DNA of 64,000 bases from Paenibacillus sp. 19GGS1-52 (GCF_022369515.1 NZ_CP059724.1:5146001-5210000), one strand, 5' to 3'. Counted from the first letter of the stretch, positions 35,618 to 45,325 are shown. Program-made: numbers and translations. Notes: generated by a model not told the origin, from the sequence alone.

Positions 35618-36385
35618 TTAGAATGTGATGCGAAGCTCATTAAAGTCGGCAATAACGATATCTGCATCCACTAGATGTCCTAACCCGCCGCCCTTGGCAG
35701 CAATTCCAACAGCCAGACGCAGTCCGGCACCTTTGCCCAATTGCATATCTGCATTGCTATCCCCAATAATAATAGTTTCTTCGGGCGCAAGTCCCAGCTC
35801 CCTGCAAGCCAATTCTGCCATTTCGGGAGCGGGCTTGCCGTTATTCACTCTGTCTCTCGTAACGACTGCTCCAAAATAATCAGCAATTCCGAGCCACTCC
35901 AGTTGCTCGTGGGTTGTCTTGGCTCCGTCCGAGGTAACGACAGCTAGCTTCAATGATGCACCTGCACACTGCTGCAGGAAAGAGATTAGGCCCGGCAGAG
36001 GTTTCGCCGAACGGCGTAGACGCAACTCACTCATCGCTTCCTTGGAAATGTTTATTACACAGCTCAAAGCTTCGTTCCAGGGCATACCCGCGGCGTACAG
36101 CTGCCAAGCAAGAATTCCATAAGTCTCCTCCATAGTCGCCATGGATAGCGGCCCTGCAGGATCATACCCGGTTAACCTCCCCGCAGCATCATGCTGCGTG
36201 CCTAGCAGCCGGGGAAACTCACCAACAAAATGAGCATCCAGCAAGGTCAGCTGGTCTTCCATACCGCGCAGCACTAGTTCCGCCCAGGTCCCCCATGTAG
36301 CCAGCAAATCCAGCAGCGTACCATCCTTGTCGAACAGAATTCCTTTGCAGGGAATACGCTCATGATTGACATGTAACCAAGGCAT
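35618..36385 (-). CDS. HAD-family phosphatase (phosphoglycolate phosphatase-like)
   Basis: This 255-residue hydrolase has the HAD motifs in order: FDKDGTLLD (motif I nucleophile Asp), VVTSDG (motif II), the Lys region around NNGKPAPEM (motif III) and IIIGDSNADMQLGKGAG (motif IV acidic pair). The cap domain lies between motifs I and II, as in class I HADs such as Gph or PpaX. The substrate cannot be assigned. The ATG at 36385 has GGAGG 8 nt upstream; a GTG three codons earlier overlaps that ribosome site. It is 25 bp behind the hydrolase gene, so they probably share a transcript. Confidence 0.88.
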   Translation of the reverse strand: MPWLHVNHERIPCKGILFDKDGTLLDLLATWGTWAELVLRGMEDQLTLLDAHFVGEFPRLLGTQHDAAGRLTGYDPAGPLSMATMEETYGILAWQLYAAGMPWNEALSCVINISKEAMSELRLRRSAKPLPGLISFLQQCAGASLKLAVVTSDGAKTTHEQLEWLGIADYFGAVVTRDRVNNGKPAPEMAELACRELGLAPEETIIIGDSNADMQLGKGAGLRLAVGIAAKGGGLGHLVDADIVIADFNELRITF

Positions 36386-36410
36386 TCTCTTCACCTCCTA
36401 TTATGCCAGC

Positions 36411-37151
36411 CTATCGCAGATTACCGAGCCAATCCAGCATGACGCGCACTGTGCGGCTCTGCTGCTCTGCCTCAGAAATCGTCGCTTCTCCATCGCCCTT
36501 CTGCGGACCATAGCTTCCAAACTGGGCATGATTTCCACCTTCAACTGAATAGTATAGCGTATTATCTGGCAGAAGAAATCGCCCTTTGCGATAGCTATCC
36601 TTGTCAATAACCTGATCTTCGGTACCCAATACAGACAATACCGACAAAGTAGTTACCTTCAGACTTCCTCGCTCATCCGGATAGGAGGCCAGAAAGAATA
36701 CGCCTTCCACCTGATCTGGATGATCTGCCGCATACCGCGAGGCCATCACGCCGCCCAGAGAATGTCCACCAAGTACAAAGTTAAGCTTGGGATGCACACG
36801 GATAATCTCCGCTGCGGCATCAGCTTTCGTAACTGCCAAGTTTAGCGGCATCTTGGCAATATAGAAAGGATGTCCTGCTGCGGCAAGGCTTCTGCCCAGA
36901 GGTGCATAGGCTTCTGCTTTCACCAATGCCCCTGGATAAAAGATGACCGCCGCACCTAATGTGATCGAAGGTTCAAATGAAATCCAATTGTCATTCTGCT
37001 CAACTGTAACCCCTCCACCGGAAATTAAAGCAGTCTCGGCATTCTGCTCTGGAGCGTAAGGAATTAGATATTTCCACAATAGCAGGCCAGCTATAACAAG
37101 TACGATCACAATGAGTAGTGCGATATGCCATCTGGTTATTCTTTTCTTCAA
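36411..37151 (-). CDS. Membrane-anchored alpha/beta hydrolase
   Basis: This 246-residue protein begins with a basic stretch and one hydrophobic helix (HIALLIVIVLVIAGLLLW). That anchors an extracellular alpha/beta hydrolase domain of the dienelactone hydrolase-like (Abhydrolase_5) group. The nucleophile elbow is GGHSLGGVM (Ser), the acid probably lies in GTEDQVI, and the catalytic His is in EGGNHAQFGSYG. The start is a TTG with GGGAG 9 nt upstream; no ATG fits. The substrate is unknown. Confidence 0.85.
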   Translation of the reverse strand: MKKRITRWHIALLIVIVLVIAGLLLWKYLIPYAPEQNAETALISGGGVTVEQNDNWISFEPSITLGAAVIFYPGALVKAEAYAPLGRSLAAAGHPFYIAKMPLNLAVTKADAAAEIIRVHPKLNFVLGGHSLGGVMASRYAADHPDQVEGVFFLASYPDERGSLKVTTLSVLSVLGTEDQVIDKDSYRKGRFLLPDNTLYYSVEGGNHAQFGSYGPQKGDGEATISEAEQQSRTVRVMLDWLGNLR

Positions 37152-37336
37152 TAATGTCCACTCCCGGAGGTTGCATATAGAAAATTATAGAGGAATCAGT
37201 GAATTCAAACAACCTTCAACACATCGCCACATTTAGCTACTATGATAGCGCTTTCTGATGTGACTTTATTCACAATCATTATACAGAGAAAATTGTATTT
37301 TAAAATTAAAGTAATACGCAGTAAGGAGGGGCCAAC

Positions 37337-38377
37337 ATGTTAGGAGAAAACTCACTGGAGGCGCGCGGAGAAACGTTTTTTCTAAATCTGCGCTTTCTGC
37401 TTATAGTCACTGTTTTTGCCGGCAATGCAATTGAACCGCTGATTGGAACATCGAGCGGCTTGCATAGTCTGTATATGTGGATTTTCAGCTTTCATATGCC
37501 TCTCTTCGTACTCGTTACCGGCTATTTCGCCAGAAGGAGCATGACTGGTGCTGCCGGGCGCAGAATGCTCATGCAGATCGGATTACAGTATATTATTTTT
37601 CAAAGCCTCTATTCACTGCTGGATACCTATCTTTTTCATGTAAACGGTATTCATCATTCGTTCTTCGCTCCTTATTTACTTCTGTGGTTCTTGGCCAGCC
37701 ACGCCTTCTGGCGTCTGCTTATGCTCGGTATGGGCAAATGGGCACCCGCAGGACAGATAGCATTCGCATTATTAGCAGGAGTTCTGGTTGGTTATTTACA
37801 GCTTGATGGAGTCTGGTTCAGCATTAGCCGTACTTTTGTATATTTACCTTACTTTGTAATAGGTTATCACTTTTCTTTCCCCGCTCTTGTCCGTTTATAT
37901 CAACAATGGACTAAAATCGCCGCCGCCACTGTTTCCGTACTTCTGTTTATCATTCTGGCGATATGGGGCACCCATCTTCCGCTTGGCTGGCTATATGGAA
38001 GTATGACCTATATGCAGCTTGGACATCAGGAATGGTACGCAGGGTTATATCGTCTCGGAATCTATGGCTTGCAGCTTGCTGCTTCTCTGGCTTTCCTTGG
38101 CTGGGTTCCCTACGGTGTGAGCCGAATGACCGATTGGGGACGCCGCACCTTGTATGTCTTCTTGCTCCATGGATTTGTTGTCCGCCTGGCAGCCATATCC
38201 GGATTGTACGCTTATGTCAGTAATGGCGCTGGTGCTATTCTGCTTCTCCTCGCTGCGATCAGCCTGACAGTGCTGCTGGCCCAGCCGACAGTCAAACGCC
38301 TGCTTCATCCACTTGTAGAGCCGTCAGTAAGTTGGATGGTGACTCTGCAGCGTGCTGCTATTCGACGTTCATTGTAA
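37337..38377 (+). CDS. Acyltransferase 3 family membrane protein
   Basis: This 346-residue integral membrane protein has about ten helices and belongs to the acyltransferase-3/O-acetyltransferase group. It carries the early Arg (NLRFLLIVTVFAGNAIEP), the FSFHMPLFVLVTGYFARR loop typical of fucose 4-O-acetylase-like proteins, and a late ... YVFLLHGFVVR helix. Members transfer acetyl or acyl groups from the cytoplasm to cell-surface glycans. The ATG has AAGGAGGGG upstream. It is a single gene closed by a terminator. The acceptor is unknown. Confidence 0.85.
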   Translation: MLGENSLEARGETFFLNLRFLLIVTVFAGNAIEPLIGTSSGLHSLYMWIFSFHMPLFVLVTGYFARRSMTGAAGRRMLMQIGLQYIIFQSLYSLLDTYLFHVNGIHHSFFAPYLLLWFLASHAFWRLLMLGMGKWAPAGQIAFALLAGVLVGYLQLDGVWFSISRTFVYLPYFVIGYHFSFPALVRLYQQWTKIAAATVSVLLFIILAIWGTHLPLGWLYGSMTYMQLGHQEWYAGLYRLGIYGLQLAASLAFLGWVPYGVSRMTDWGRRTLYVFLLHGFVVRLAAISGLYAYVSNGAGAILLLLAAISLTVLLAQPTVKRLLHPLVEPSVSWMVTLQRAAIRRSL

Positions 38378-38391
38378 ATTACTCTCAACAG

Positions 38392-38422
38392 AGCCTTTCC
38401 CTATGGGGATGGGCTTTTTTTT
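38392..38422 (+). terminator. Terminator of the acyltransferase gene
   Basis: AGCCTTTCCC pairs imperfectly with GGGGATGGGCT around a TAT loop and is followed by eight T residues. Confidence 0.85.
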
Positions 38423-38720
38423 CGGTCGCAAGTAGCCTCTATCAAGGGATAAACTTCACATTGTCCGGTAGAAAAAAGCTGCTTTTTATGATAGACTCAC
38501 TAATAACAATGGCTTGTTCGCTTATTGATGCGGCATCCGTTTGTTCTAATTTATACTTATTTTGGCTCATTTTTTATAGAAACGGCTTCGACCTCCTTCT
38601 ACCAAAAAGAAGCTGGACCCCGTTATTTCTATAAACCGCATATCCGCAGCTGCTTACAATGCAATGCGTTAATGCGACACTATATTTTATTAGCAATTTA
38701 TTTGGGGAGGAATTATTACA
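38423..38720. other. ilvD upstream region
   Basis: The 298 bp ahead of ilvD hold no supported ORF. I looked for a T-box (GGTGG followed by ACC) and a leucine/valine leader peptide and found neither. There is a small AAAAAAGCTGCTTTTT palindrome near 38472. A strong GGGGAGG ribosome site closes the region. Confidence 0.5.
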
Positions 38721-40406
38721 ATGGCAGTGAAGAAAATGCGTTCAGACATGATTAAAAAAGGCTTCGACCGAGCTCCACACCGTAGTCTTCTGCGGGCGGC
38801 CGGTGTTAAAGAGGAAGATTTCGGCAAGCCATTTATTGCGGTCTGCAATTCCTATATTGATATTGTGCCAGGGCATGTGCATCTGCAAGAGTTCGGCAAA
38901 ATTGTCAAGGAAGCAATCCGTGAAGCTGGCGGCGTACCTTTTGAATTCAATACAATCGGCGTAGATGATGGGATTGCAATGGGACATATCGGCATGCGTT
39001 ATTCTTTACCAAGCCGGGATATCATTGCTGACTCGGTAGAAACTGTTGTTGCCGCACATTGGTTCGACGGTATGGTCTGTATCCCTAACTGCGATAAAAT
39101 CACCCCAGGTATGATGATGGGTGCACTGCGTGTCAACATTCCAACCATCTTTGTAAGTGGTGGGCCGATGAAAGCCGGAGTAGACAGCAAAGGCAAGAAG
39201 TTATCCCTCACTTCCGTATTCGAAGGCGTAGGCGCTCATTCCGTTGGCAAAATCAACGATGCTGAGCTGCTGGAATTGGAACAATTCGGTTGTCCTACCT
39301 GTGGTTCTTGTTCAGGTATGTTCACAGCCAATTCCATGAACTGTCTCGCTGAAGCTCTTGGTTTGGCATTGCCAGGTAACGGTACAATCCTTGCTGTAGC
39401 TGAAGAACGCAAGCAATTCGTGCGCGATTCCGCAACACAGCTGATGGAACTGATCAAGCTGGATCTTAAACCACGTGATATTGTAACCAGAGAATCGCTG
39501 GATAACGCTTTTGCGCTGGATATGGCGATGGGCGGCTCTACCAATACCGTATTGCACACCCTGGCTTTGGCTCAGGAGGCTGGTATCGAGTATCCACTTA
39601 CACGTATTAATGAAGTAGCGAACCGTGTGCCATACCTGTCCAAGCTGGCTCCAGCTTCCGATTACTTTATCGAAGATGTACAGCGTGCAGGCGGCGTCAG
39701 TGCCGTGCTGAATGAGCTGTTGAAGAAACCAGGCGCACTCTTCGGTGATTGCATGACCGTAACTGGGAAGACACTTGCCGAGAATGTAATGGGTCATGAA
39801 ATTCTGGATACCAACGTCATCCATACTCTGGACAACCCTTATTCCGAGGTTGGCGGCTTGTCTGTCCTTTATGGCAACCTGGCCCCACAAGGTTCTATCA
39901 TCAAAGTCGGTGCTGTGGATGCTTCCGTAGGCGGCTATCATAAGGGTCCAGCTATCTGCTTCGATTCCCAAGAGAGCTCACTTGAAGGTATTGCCAATGG
40001 CAAGGTCAAAGAAGGACATGTTGTCGTTATCCGCTATGAAGGTCCAAAAGGTGGACCCGGTATGCCGGAAATGTTGTCTCCTACCTCGCTAATTGTTGGT
40101 ATGGGTCTTGGAGCCAAAGTCGGCTTAATCACCGATGGCCGTTTCTCCGGTGCTTCTCGTGGAATCAGTATCGGTCACATCTCACCTGAAGCAGCTGAAG
40201 GTGGTCCGATCGCTTTTGTTGAAGATGGGGATATCATTGAGCTGGATCTGAATAACCGCAAGATTGAACTGCTTGTGGATGAGGAAATATTGGCTGTTCG
40301 CCGTGCGAACTGGAAAGGCTTCGAGCCTAAGGTTACCACAGGTTACCTGGCCCGTTACTCCAAGCTAGTTACTAATGCAAGTAATGGTGCGGTCCTGAAA
40401 ATCTAG
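38721..40406 (+). CDS. ilvD: Dihydroxy-acid dehydratase
   Basis: This 561-residue Fe-S enzyme dehydrates 2,3-dihydroxy acids to 2-oxo acids in valine, isoleucine and leucine synthesis. It shows the family signatures CDKITPGMMMG (about residues 123-133) and the C-terminal ITDGRFSGASRGISIGHISPE. The cluster-binding cysteines are in FIAVCNSY, IPNCDK and CPTCGSCSGMF. Length and start match the IlvD/Edd family; IlvD rather than Edd is favoured by the motif set. It stands alone, without other ilv/leu genes next to it. Confidence 0.96.
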   Translation: MAVKKMRSDMIKKGFDRAPHRSLLRAAGVKEEDFGKPFIAVCNSYIDIVPGHVHLQEFGKIVKEAIREAGGVPFEFNTIGVDDGIAMGHIGMRYSLPSRDIIADSVETVVAAHWFDGMVCIPNCDKITPGMMMGALRVNIPTIFVSGGPMKAGVDSKGKKLSLTSVFEGVGAHSVGKINDAELLELEQFGCPTCGSCSGMFTANSMNCLAEALGLALPGNGTILAVAEERKQFVRDSATQLMELIKLDLKPRDIVTRESLDNAFALDMAMGGSTNTVLHTLALAQEAGIEYPLTRINEVANRVPYLSKLAPASDYFIEDVQRAGGVSAVLNELLKKPGALFGDCMTVTGKTLAENVMGHEILDTNVIHTLDNPYSEVGGLSVLYGNLAPQGSIIKVGAVDASVGGYHKGPAICFDSQESSLEGIANGKVKEGHVVVIRYEGPKGGPGMPEMLSPTSLIVGMGLGAKVGLITDGRFSGASRGISIGHISPEAAEGGPIAFVEDGDIIELDLNNRKIELLVDEEILAVRRANWKGFEPKVTTGYLARYSKLVTNASNGAVLKI

Positions 40407-40441
40407 TACACACTATAATCAAGAGTTCAATAATATGTAAC

Positions 40442-40492
40442 AAAAAAGAGCAGTCTCCGCAATGAATTCATAGCGGTGAGACTGCTCTTTTT
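40442..40492. terminator. Bidirectional terminator between ilvD and deacetylase gene
   Basis: AAAAAGAGCAGTCTC pairs perfectly with GAGACTGCTCTTTTT around an 18-20 nt loop. The A/T runs on both sides suit both convergent genes. Confidence 0.93.
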
Positions 40493-40546
40493 ATGGTGCG
40501 GTACTTAATTATAAAGGTGTCTATCTTGCGGTTATTTAGCAGTAAA

Positions 40547-41941
40547 TCAATGTCCCAGTGTAACACCCGGCAGTTCAGCTTCCACTACAGATTCCTTGAG
40601 TGCCAGTTCTTCTTGCTTGCGCTCACGTTTCTTCACTGTCTTCTCATGTGAAGCCCGCTGATTCATCTGATCCAGCAGTTGCGAGACCGGCATCAGGATC
40701 ATCTTCGGCACAAGCAGCTCGCTCCGCTCCTTAAGCCGTGCTCCACCTGCCGGATGAATGACACTTAACAATATACTTAGATAGAACTTGGTAGAGCGGG
40801 CGAACAAGCCGTTCGGCAGATCTAGTACCGTAAAGCCAAATTTCTCCGGCCCCCGATTGATCATGCTGACACCGTAAAGTGCCTTCGCCTCTGCAAGGCC
40901 TTCGTCACTGGCTATTCTCTCCGCGAGTACCGGCATATCTTTCTCCATCCGACGGATCATCCGAATCGCTAGCTGCGCAGAAGAACGCGATTGAATGCCC
41001 AGCTCGAACAGCTGGCGATTATCAATATGCAGCTCAATAACCTTATCACCTTTGTTCAGAAGACTGTCACCCTCCATTTTAATAGGCCCGCCTTGATACT
41101 TTCGTAACCGATAGTGCAGAAAGGGGTCTTCTGGAGAGATGGTTTTGAGTTGAAAAAGAAATTGAAATACCTGCTCCCAAGCCAGCCAGAGTCCTACGAT
41201 CAGACGTTTCCCAAAGGAAAGCTTCTGAATCGGTGAATTCTCCGCCATCTTGATCATTTCATCGATACGAATACTGCGTAACGCCCGACTTTGGGCCACT
41301 TCGAGCGTTCGCTCCAAGGCAACAAGCATGTGCTCCGGTGCATCCGGGTCAGCACCCAGCGTTGTACCACTATCATGCAAAAGCATAACCTCGCCTGGAT
41401 TCAGTCTGGCTAACATCTTCTCGGTGAGCCGATCTGAACCAAGCTTCTCACGCCAGTCACCGAACATCGCTGACCAGAGCACGATTTGTACCTGACGGCG
41501 CTTAGAGATGTCAAACAGGTTGACAATCCCCCAGGGCGGACGGTAATAGGTGCTGCGCTCACCGGTAATATTATAAATAATATCTGCGGTCCGCTCAATC
41601 TGTCTTCGCACAGTAGCAGGACGCATCAGCCAGTTCGTCTTGTGAACGTAGTTATGAATCCCGATAAGGTGTCCCTCAGCATGCATGCGCTGAATTAGTT
41701 CCGGATAGCGCTCCGCATTGGCACCGACTACAAAAAAGGTAGCCTTGGCATTATAACGCAGAAGCAAATCGAGCAATTGAGGCGTGAATCTGGGGTCCGG
41801 CCCGTCATCAAAGGTCAGCGCAAATTCCTTACTTCCAGTTCCTTTACGAAAGACGCGATACCCAAAAATTCGACTGATAAGACCAGGAATAAAAGCATAA
41901 AATGATGAAATATAAAATAACCAGAGCAACAAAGTCTGCAT
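40547..41941 (-). CDS. Polysaccharide deacetylase with C-terminal YkoP-like domain
   Basis: This 464-residue protein has an N-terminal membrane segment (LLLWLFYISSFYAFIPGLI) anchoring a NodB/CE4 deacetylase domain (about residues 38-230). Motif 1 is TFDDGPD (metal-binding Asp), motif 2 is HNYVHKTNW (two His), motif 3 is YRPPWG, and a late motif is LLHDSG. The remaining ~230 residues (from about 245) match the domain known from Bacillus YkoP, of unknown function, which often accompanies such deacetylases. Likely acts on peptidoglycan or another surface glycan. The ATG has GGGGAA upstream. Confidence 0.87.
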   Translation of the reverse strand: MQTLLLWLFYISSFYAFIPGLISRIFGYRVFRKGTGSKEFALTFDDGPDPRFTPQLLDLLLRYNAKATFFVVGANAERYPELIQRMHAEGHLIGIHNYVHKTNWLMRPATVRRQIERTADIIYNITGERSTYYRPPWGIVNLFDISKRRQVQIVLWSAMFGDWREKLGSDRLTEKMLARLNPGEVMLLHDSGTTLGADPDAPEHMLVALERTLEVAQSRALRSIRIDEMIKMAENSPIQKLSFGKRLIVGLWLAWEQVFQFLFQLKTISPEDPFLHYRLRKYQGGPIKMEGDSLLNKGDKVIELHIDNRQLFELGIQSRSSAQLAIRMIRRMEKDMPVLAERIASDEGLAEAKALYGVSMINRGPEKFGFTVLDLPNGLFARSTKFYLSILLSVIHPAGGARLKERSELLVPKMILMPVSQLLDQMNQRASHEKTVKKRERKQEELALKESVVEAELPGVTLGH

Positions 41942-42106
41942 GTGAAATTCCCCGCTTTTCGAAGAGTTGACTTTGGCTCGCCTTACATCTGCAAGCAGAT
42001 CCTGTTACACGGCCAAGTAGAGTATGGTACTCCGCTTTTTTGCGGATATGTAGTGTATCACAAAAAAACGTTACCCCCTATTTTAGCACAGCTATCAAAG
42101 AAATAG

Positions 42107-42127
42107 ACGATTTTCAAGCAAAATCGT
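42107..42127. promoter_or_regulatory. Inverted repeat upstream of the AI-2E family gene
   Basis: ACGATTTT-CAAGC-AAAATCGT is a perfect 8-bp-arm repeat, followed at once by TACAAT (42129-42134), a possible -10 that lacks a good -35. It could be an operator for the AI-2E family gene. Confidence 0.4.
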
Positions 42128-42185
42128 GTACAATGAATTCAGGTTAACGCCTGTCAACTTATTTGAAAAGGAGTCGTTTATATCC

Positions 42186-43346
42186 ATGCTGCCTCTCTAC
42201 AAAAAATATTGGCGCACCTTCTTCGATATTGGACTAATTGTGCTTACTGTATATCTGGTCATGTTCGCCTTCAGTAAGCTGTACCAATTAGCCGCTCCGG
42301 TGTTCCTATCCTTCTTTGTATTTATGCTCATCGAACCACTGGCCCGTTTATTGAACCGAAGGGGACTGGCGAAACCTTTTGCTTCTGCCATATCCGTCCT
42401 GCTGTTTCTCATAGTGCTGCTCGGTACGCTATTTGGCGCTGGCCTCCTCATTGTTTCACAGGTTCTTCACTTTCAAGATAATCTTCCAAAATATACATAT
42501 GTGGTCCAACAGCATTTTGTGGAACTCACAACTTATCTTCAGCATAAGATCGATAGCTTGCCGCCGGATCTAACCGTTAAGGTGAACGGATATTTCAAGG
42601 ATGCTACCAATCTTCTTTCAACCTGGCTCATCGTTTTCTTCAAATATATGATCGGTGTTCTCGGCTCTTTCTCTTCCTTTATGGCTAATTTCGGAATCGC
42701 TATTATTTTGGCCTTTTTTCTCAGTATGGAGATTAAGGACTGGCGGAAAATCGCCCATGACCAAATGCCGAAGACTTTCAAGACTGCCTTTGCCTTCTTG
42801 CAGGGTAACGTATTTAAGGCGATCGGTTCTTATTTAAAAGCACAGCTGATTCTAATCAGCATTACTTTTGCCATTGTGCTGGTTGGCTTGTTTATTCTGC
42901 GAAGTGGTAACGAAATTACCATGGCTCTGGTCTGTGCCATCTTCGATGTGCTGCCGCTGCTGGGAGTATCAACTATTCTAATCCCTTGGATTGTCTATCT
43001 GTTTATCGTTGGCAATACCTCCCTTGCAATCGGCTTGATCATCCTGCTCGTAATTGTACTGGTTGTACGTCAACTGCTGGAGCCGAAAATTACCGGCAAT
43101 TCCATTGGAGTTTCCTCAGCTTTTCTCATGCTCTCATTCGTCATTTTGTCCACATCCGCTTTTGGTGTAGCTGGATTAATCCTATCGCCCATTCTGCTTA
43201 TCCTGATCAAAGAGCTGCTGCAGCAGGGTTATCTCCAGCGCTGGATCTTTCTGCCTCAAGAAGAGTTTATCGTCTCACCATTCGCGACTCGCGAACATGA
43301 GGAAGCTCATGCACCGGAAGAATCGGATAACAGATCCAGTACTTGA
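42186..43346 (+). CDS. AI-2E family (TerC/PerM-like) membrane transporter
   Basis: This 386-residue protein has about eight helices in the AI-2E/PerM arrangement: a helix pair near residues 15-60, a further pair, a long soluble segment (QDNLPKYTYVVQQHFVEL), then a helix-dense C-terminal half with FDVLPLLGVSTILIPWIV and KITGNSIGVSSAFLM. Family members are proposed exporters or proton-driven antiporters, and some Bacillus paralogues (YtvI, YubA) act in sporulation or stress. The ATG at 42186 has AAAGGAG 12 nt upstream, which is long; no better start is present. The 3' end overlaps the convergent PBP gene by 40 bp. Confidence 0.88.
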   Translation: MLPLYKKYWRTFFDIGLIVLTVYLVMFAFSKLYQLAAPVFLSFFVFMLIEPLARLLNRRGLAKPFASAISVLLFLIVLLGTLFGAGLLIVSQVLHFQDNLPKYTYVVQQHFVELTTYLQHKIDSLPPDLTVKVNGYFKDATNLLSTWLIVFFKYMIGVLGSFSSFMANFGIAIILAFFLSMEIKDWRKIAHDQMPKTFKTAFAFLQGNVFKAIGSYLKAQLILISITFAIVLVGLFILRSGNEITMALVCAIFDVLPLLGVSTILIPWIVYLFIVGNTSLAIGLIILLVIVLVVRQLLEPKITGNSIGVSSAFLMLSFVILSTSAFGVAGLILSPILLILIKELLQQGYLQRWIFLPQEEFIVSPFATREHEEAHAPEESDNRSST

Positions 43347-45184
43347 CCAAACAGCTTCGTCGCGGTATGAGGACCTCCTGGGGACACATTCTCCACGGCT
43401 ACCGACACTGCATACCTTGGATGATCTACTGGACCGTAACCAATAAACCACTGATTGTTGCGCGGCACACCCTTGACTAATGTCTGGGCCGTCCCCGACT
43501 TGCCGGCAACCGGCCAGTGAGTGTGCTGCAGACGGCTCCCAGTACCCTCTGTAACCACCTTGCGCATCCATGTAAGAAGCTGGTGCGCAGTAGCCGCAGA
43601 TATTCTCCCTGCCAAAGAGGGCGCCAGATGACCTGGCAGCTGCTTCAGAATCTGACCATTGGCAAAGCTCACTTTCTGCAGAATGCGCGGTGCCCTTACT
43701 TCCCCACCGTGCAGCAGCGTCACGATCAGATTAGCCGCCTGAAGCGGTGTCACCTTTACATCCCGCTGGCCAATCGCCGTTTGCACTCTGGTTCCACTGT
43801 CATCGGGAAGCAGAGACATAAAGATGGTGCCCGGCTGCTCGCCAGCCAGCGGTTTCAGCAGTGGTTGTCCTAGCGTCTCCTCAGCCTGCCAGCTGATATC
43901 TCTCCCCAGCCCAAGCGCCAGCGCAGCCGATTGCAACTGTGCTCCGCTGAGGCGTTCCGCAAGCTCAGCAAATACAGTATTACAGGATACAGCGAACCCT
44001 TGGGCAAGCGTAAGCGGCCCATGCCCTATTCCTTTGAGACAAGACAAGCCATATTTCTCATATTGTCCCGAGCAGTAAAATTGCTCTTGGGGTGTGGTTA
44101 CTCCAGCCTCCAGGGCAGCCGCTGCAGTTACGATTTTGAAGATAGATCCAGGTATTGCAGCCTGCAGAGCCCGATTATTCCACTCCCCACCCCGTGGAGA
44201 GATTTGGTCAGGATTATAGAAGGGCAAAGATACCATAGCCTCAATATCCCCGGTTTGAGTATCCAGCACCACTACTGCACCCTCTTTCATGCCCGCCTTG
44301 ACTGCCAGTTTCTCAATCCCCTCCTGCAGGTTCTTATCAATCGTTGTGTACAAAGACAAGGGATAATAAGGATTACCTGGTGCCCTTACTTTAATCGGGC
44401 TTCCCGGCAGTCGATTGCCTCGCGCATCTACCTGGGTATAAGCCTCAGTATGACCCACTCCCCGGAGCAGCGGCTCCAGTGTTTTCTCCAATCCATCAGT
44501 GCCTGTCAATGGAATTCTAAGACCTGTTGGTGAAACTTCACTCTCCGATGTGGCAACCGCCTCAGACAAATATCCAAGCCATTGCCGCCCTGTTGAATTG
44601 CCGTCATATCGGCGGGCAAAAGGCAGCACACTTACACCATCAATCCCTAGTGCGCTCACCTCTTCAGCTTGCGACGGTGTAAGTGCCAAGGGGTGCTCTG
44701 CAGATTGTGAGGGCCATAGCAGAGGTTCCTTCAGGGCGGAACGTCTGTCCTGCAATTCTTCGTAGCTAACACCTAAGATCACAGCAAGACGGTGCAGCGG
44801 TCCGGACTGAATTTCCTCTTGGGCCGTCGCCTTCCTGAGCTCCTCCTGCGGAAAAAAAGCTGCAGTCCAGACTGTTTCTCCGGCTAGTGGTTTACCGTTC
44901 CGGTCATAGAGACGACCCCGCCCGCTATCCAGTACGGTCTCCCGCTCACTCTGAATCTCTGCCATCTTAGCCAATGAATATTTGGCTCCCGGAACTGTCT
45001 GATCCTTCATCACCAATTGGAGCCAAGCCAATCTCAGGATCAACACTGCTAGTGTGGCAGACAAAATAAGAAATCCACCAAATATACGTTTACGGGTGAA
45101 GTTACGCAACACCTTGCCTCCTGACCAGAGTTTATTGTCTTTATTATGTCCCACTCCATATTTCTCAGACTGTCTTTGTGTCAT
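43307..45184 (-). CDS. Class B penicillin-binding protein (transpeptidase)
   Basis: This 625-residue peptidoglycan transpeptidase has a basic N-terminus, one membrane helix (about residues 34-56), a PBP dimerisation domain, and a transpeptidase domain with the three catalytic motifs: SIFK (Ser347-Lys350), SCN (Ser400-Asn402) and KSGT (562-565). The overall form resembles PbpI and other PBP2-like proteins. The start is uncertain. The ATG at 45184 has no good ribosome site, while an AGGAGG inside the frame precedes GTG 45112 and TTG 45109, which would give a ~600-residue protein. The last 40 bp overlap the convergent AI-2E family gene. Confidence 0.93.
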   Translation of the reverse strand: MTQRQSEKYGVGHNKDNKLWSGGKVLRNFTRKRIFGGFLILSATLAVLILRLAWLQLVMKDQTVPGAKYSLAKMAEIQSERETVLDSGRGRLYDRNGKPLAGETVWTAAFFPQEELRKATAQEEIQSGPLHRLAVILGVSYEELQDRRSALKEPLLWPSQSAEHPLALTPSQAEEVSALGIDGVSVLPFARRYDGNSTGRQWLGYLSEAVATSESEVSPTGLRIPLTGTDGLEKTLEPLLRGVGHTEAYTQVDARGNRLPGSPIKVRAPGNPYYPLSLYTTIDKNLQEGIEKLAVKAGMKEGAVVVLDTQTGDIEAMVSLPFYNPDQISPRGGEWNNRALQAAIPGSIFKIVTAAAALEAGVTTPQEQFYCSGQYEKYGLSCLKGIGHGPLTLAQGFAVSCNTVFAELAERLSGAQLQSAALALGLGRDISWQAEETLGQPLLKPLAGEQPGTIFMSLLPDDSGTRVQTAIGQRDVKVTPLQAANLIVTLLHGGEVRAPRILQKVSFANGQILKQLPGHLAPSLAGRISAATAHQLLTWMRKVVTEGTGSRLQHTHWPVAGKSGTAQTLVKGVPRNNQWFIGYGPVDHPRYAVSVAVENVSPGGPHTATKLFGQVLDLLSDSSGA

Positions 45185-45280
45185 AGGAAACGGATATAAG
45201 GTAGTATCTGGGCGGCCGCTCAGCGAACGGAGCGTTGCTACAATCGCAACTTTCAGCAGTAAACATTATAAAAATAGACC

Positions 45281-45325
45281 AAAAAAAGCTAGCAAGTCTC
45301 CAATAGAAGGAAACTTACTAGCTTC
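45281..45325 (-). terminator. Terminator of the chemoreceptor gene
   Basis: On the minus strand AAGCTAGTAAGT pairs with ACTTGCTAGCTT, followed by a run of T (45281-45287). It lies ~47 bp past the stop. Confidence 0.85.

Noticed and set aside
38423..38720. T-box or leader-peptide attenuator for ilvD
   Set aside because: No GGTGG-ACC T-box core, no branched-chain codon run and no terminator just before ilvD.
39312..39971. 219-codon antisense frame in ilvD
   Set aside because: Inside a conserved gene on the other strand, with no domain pattern.
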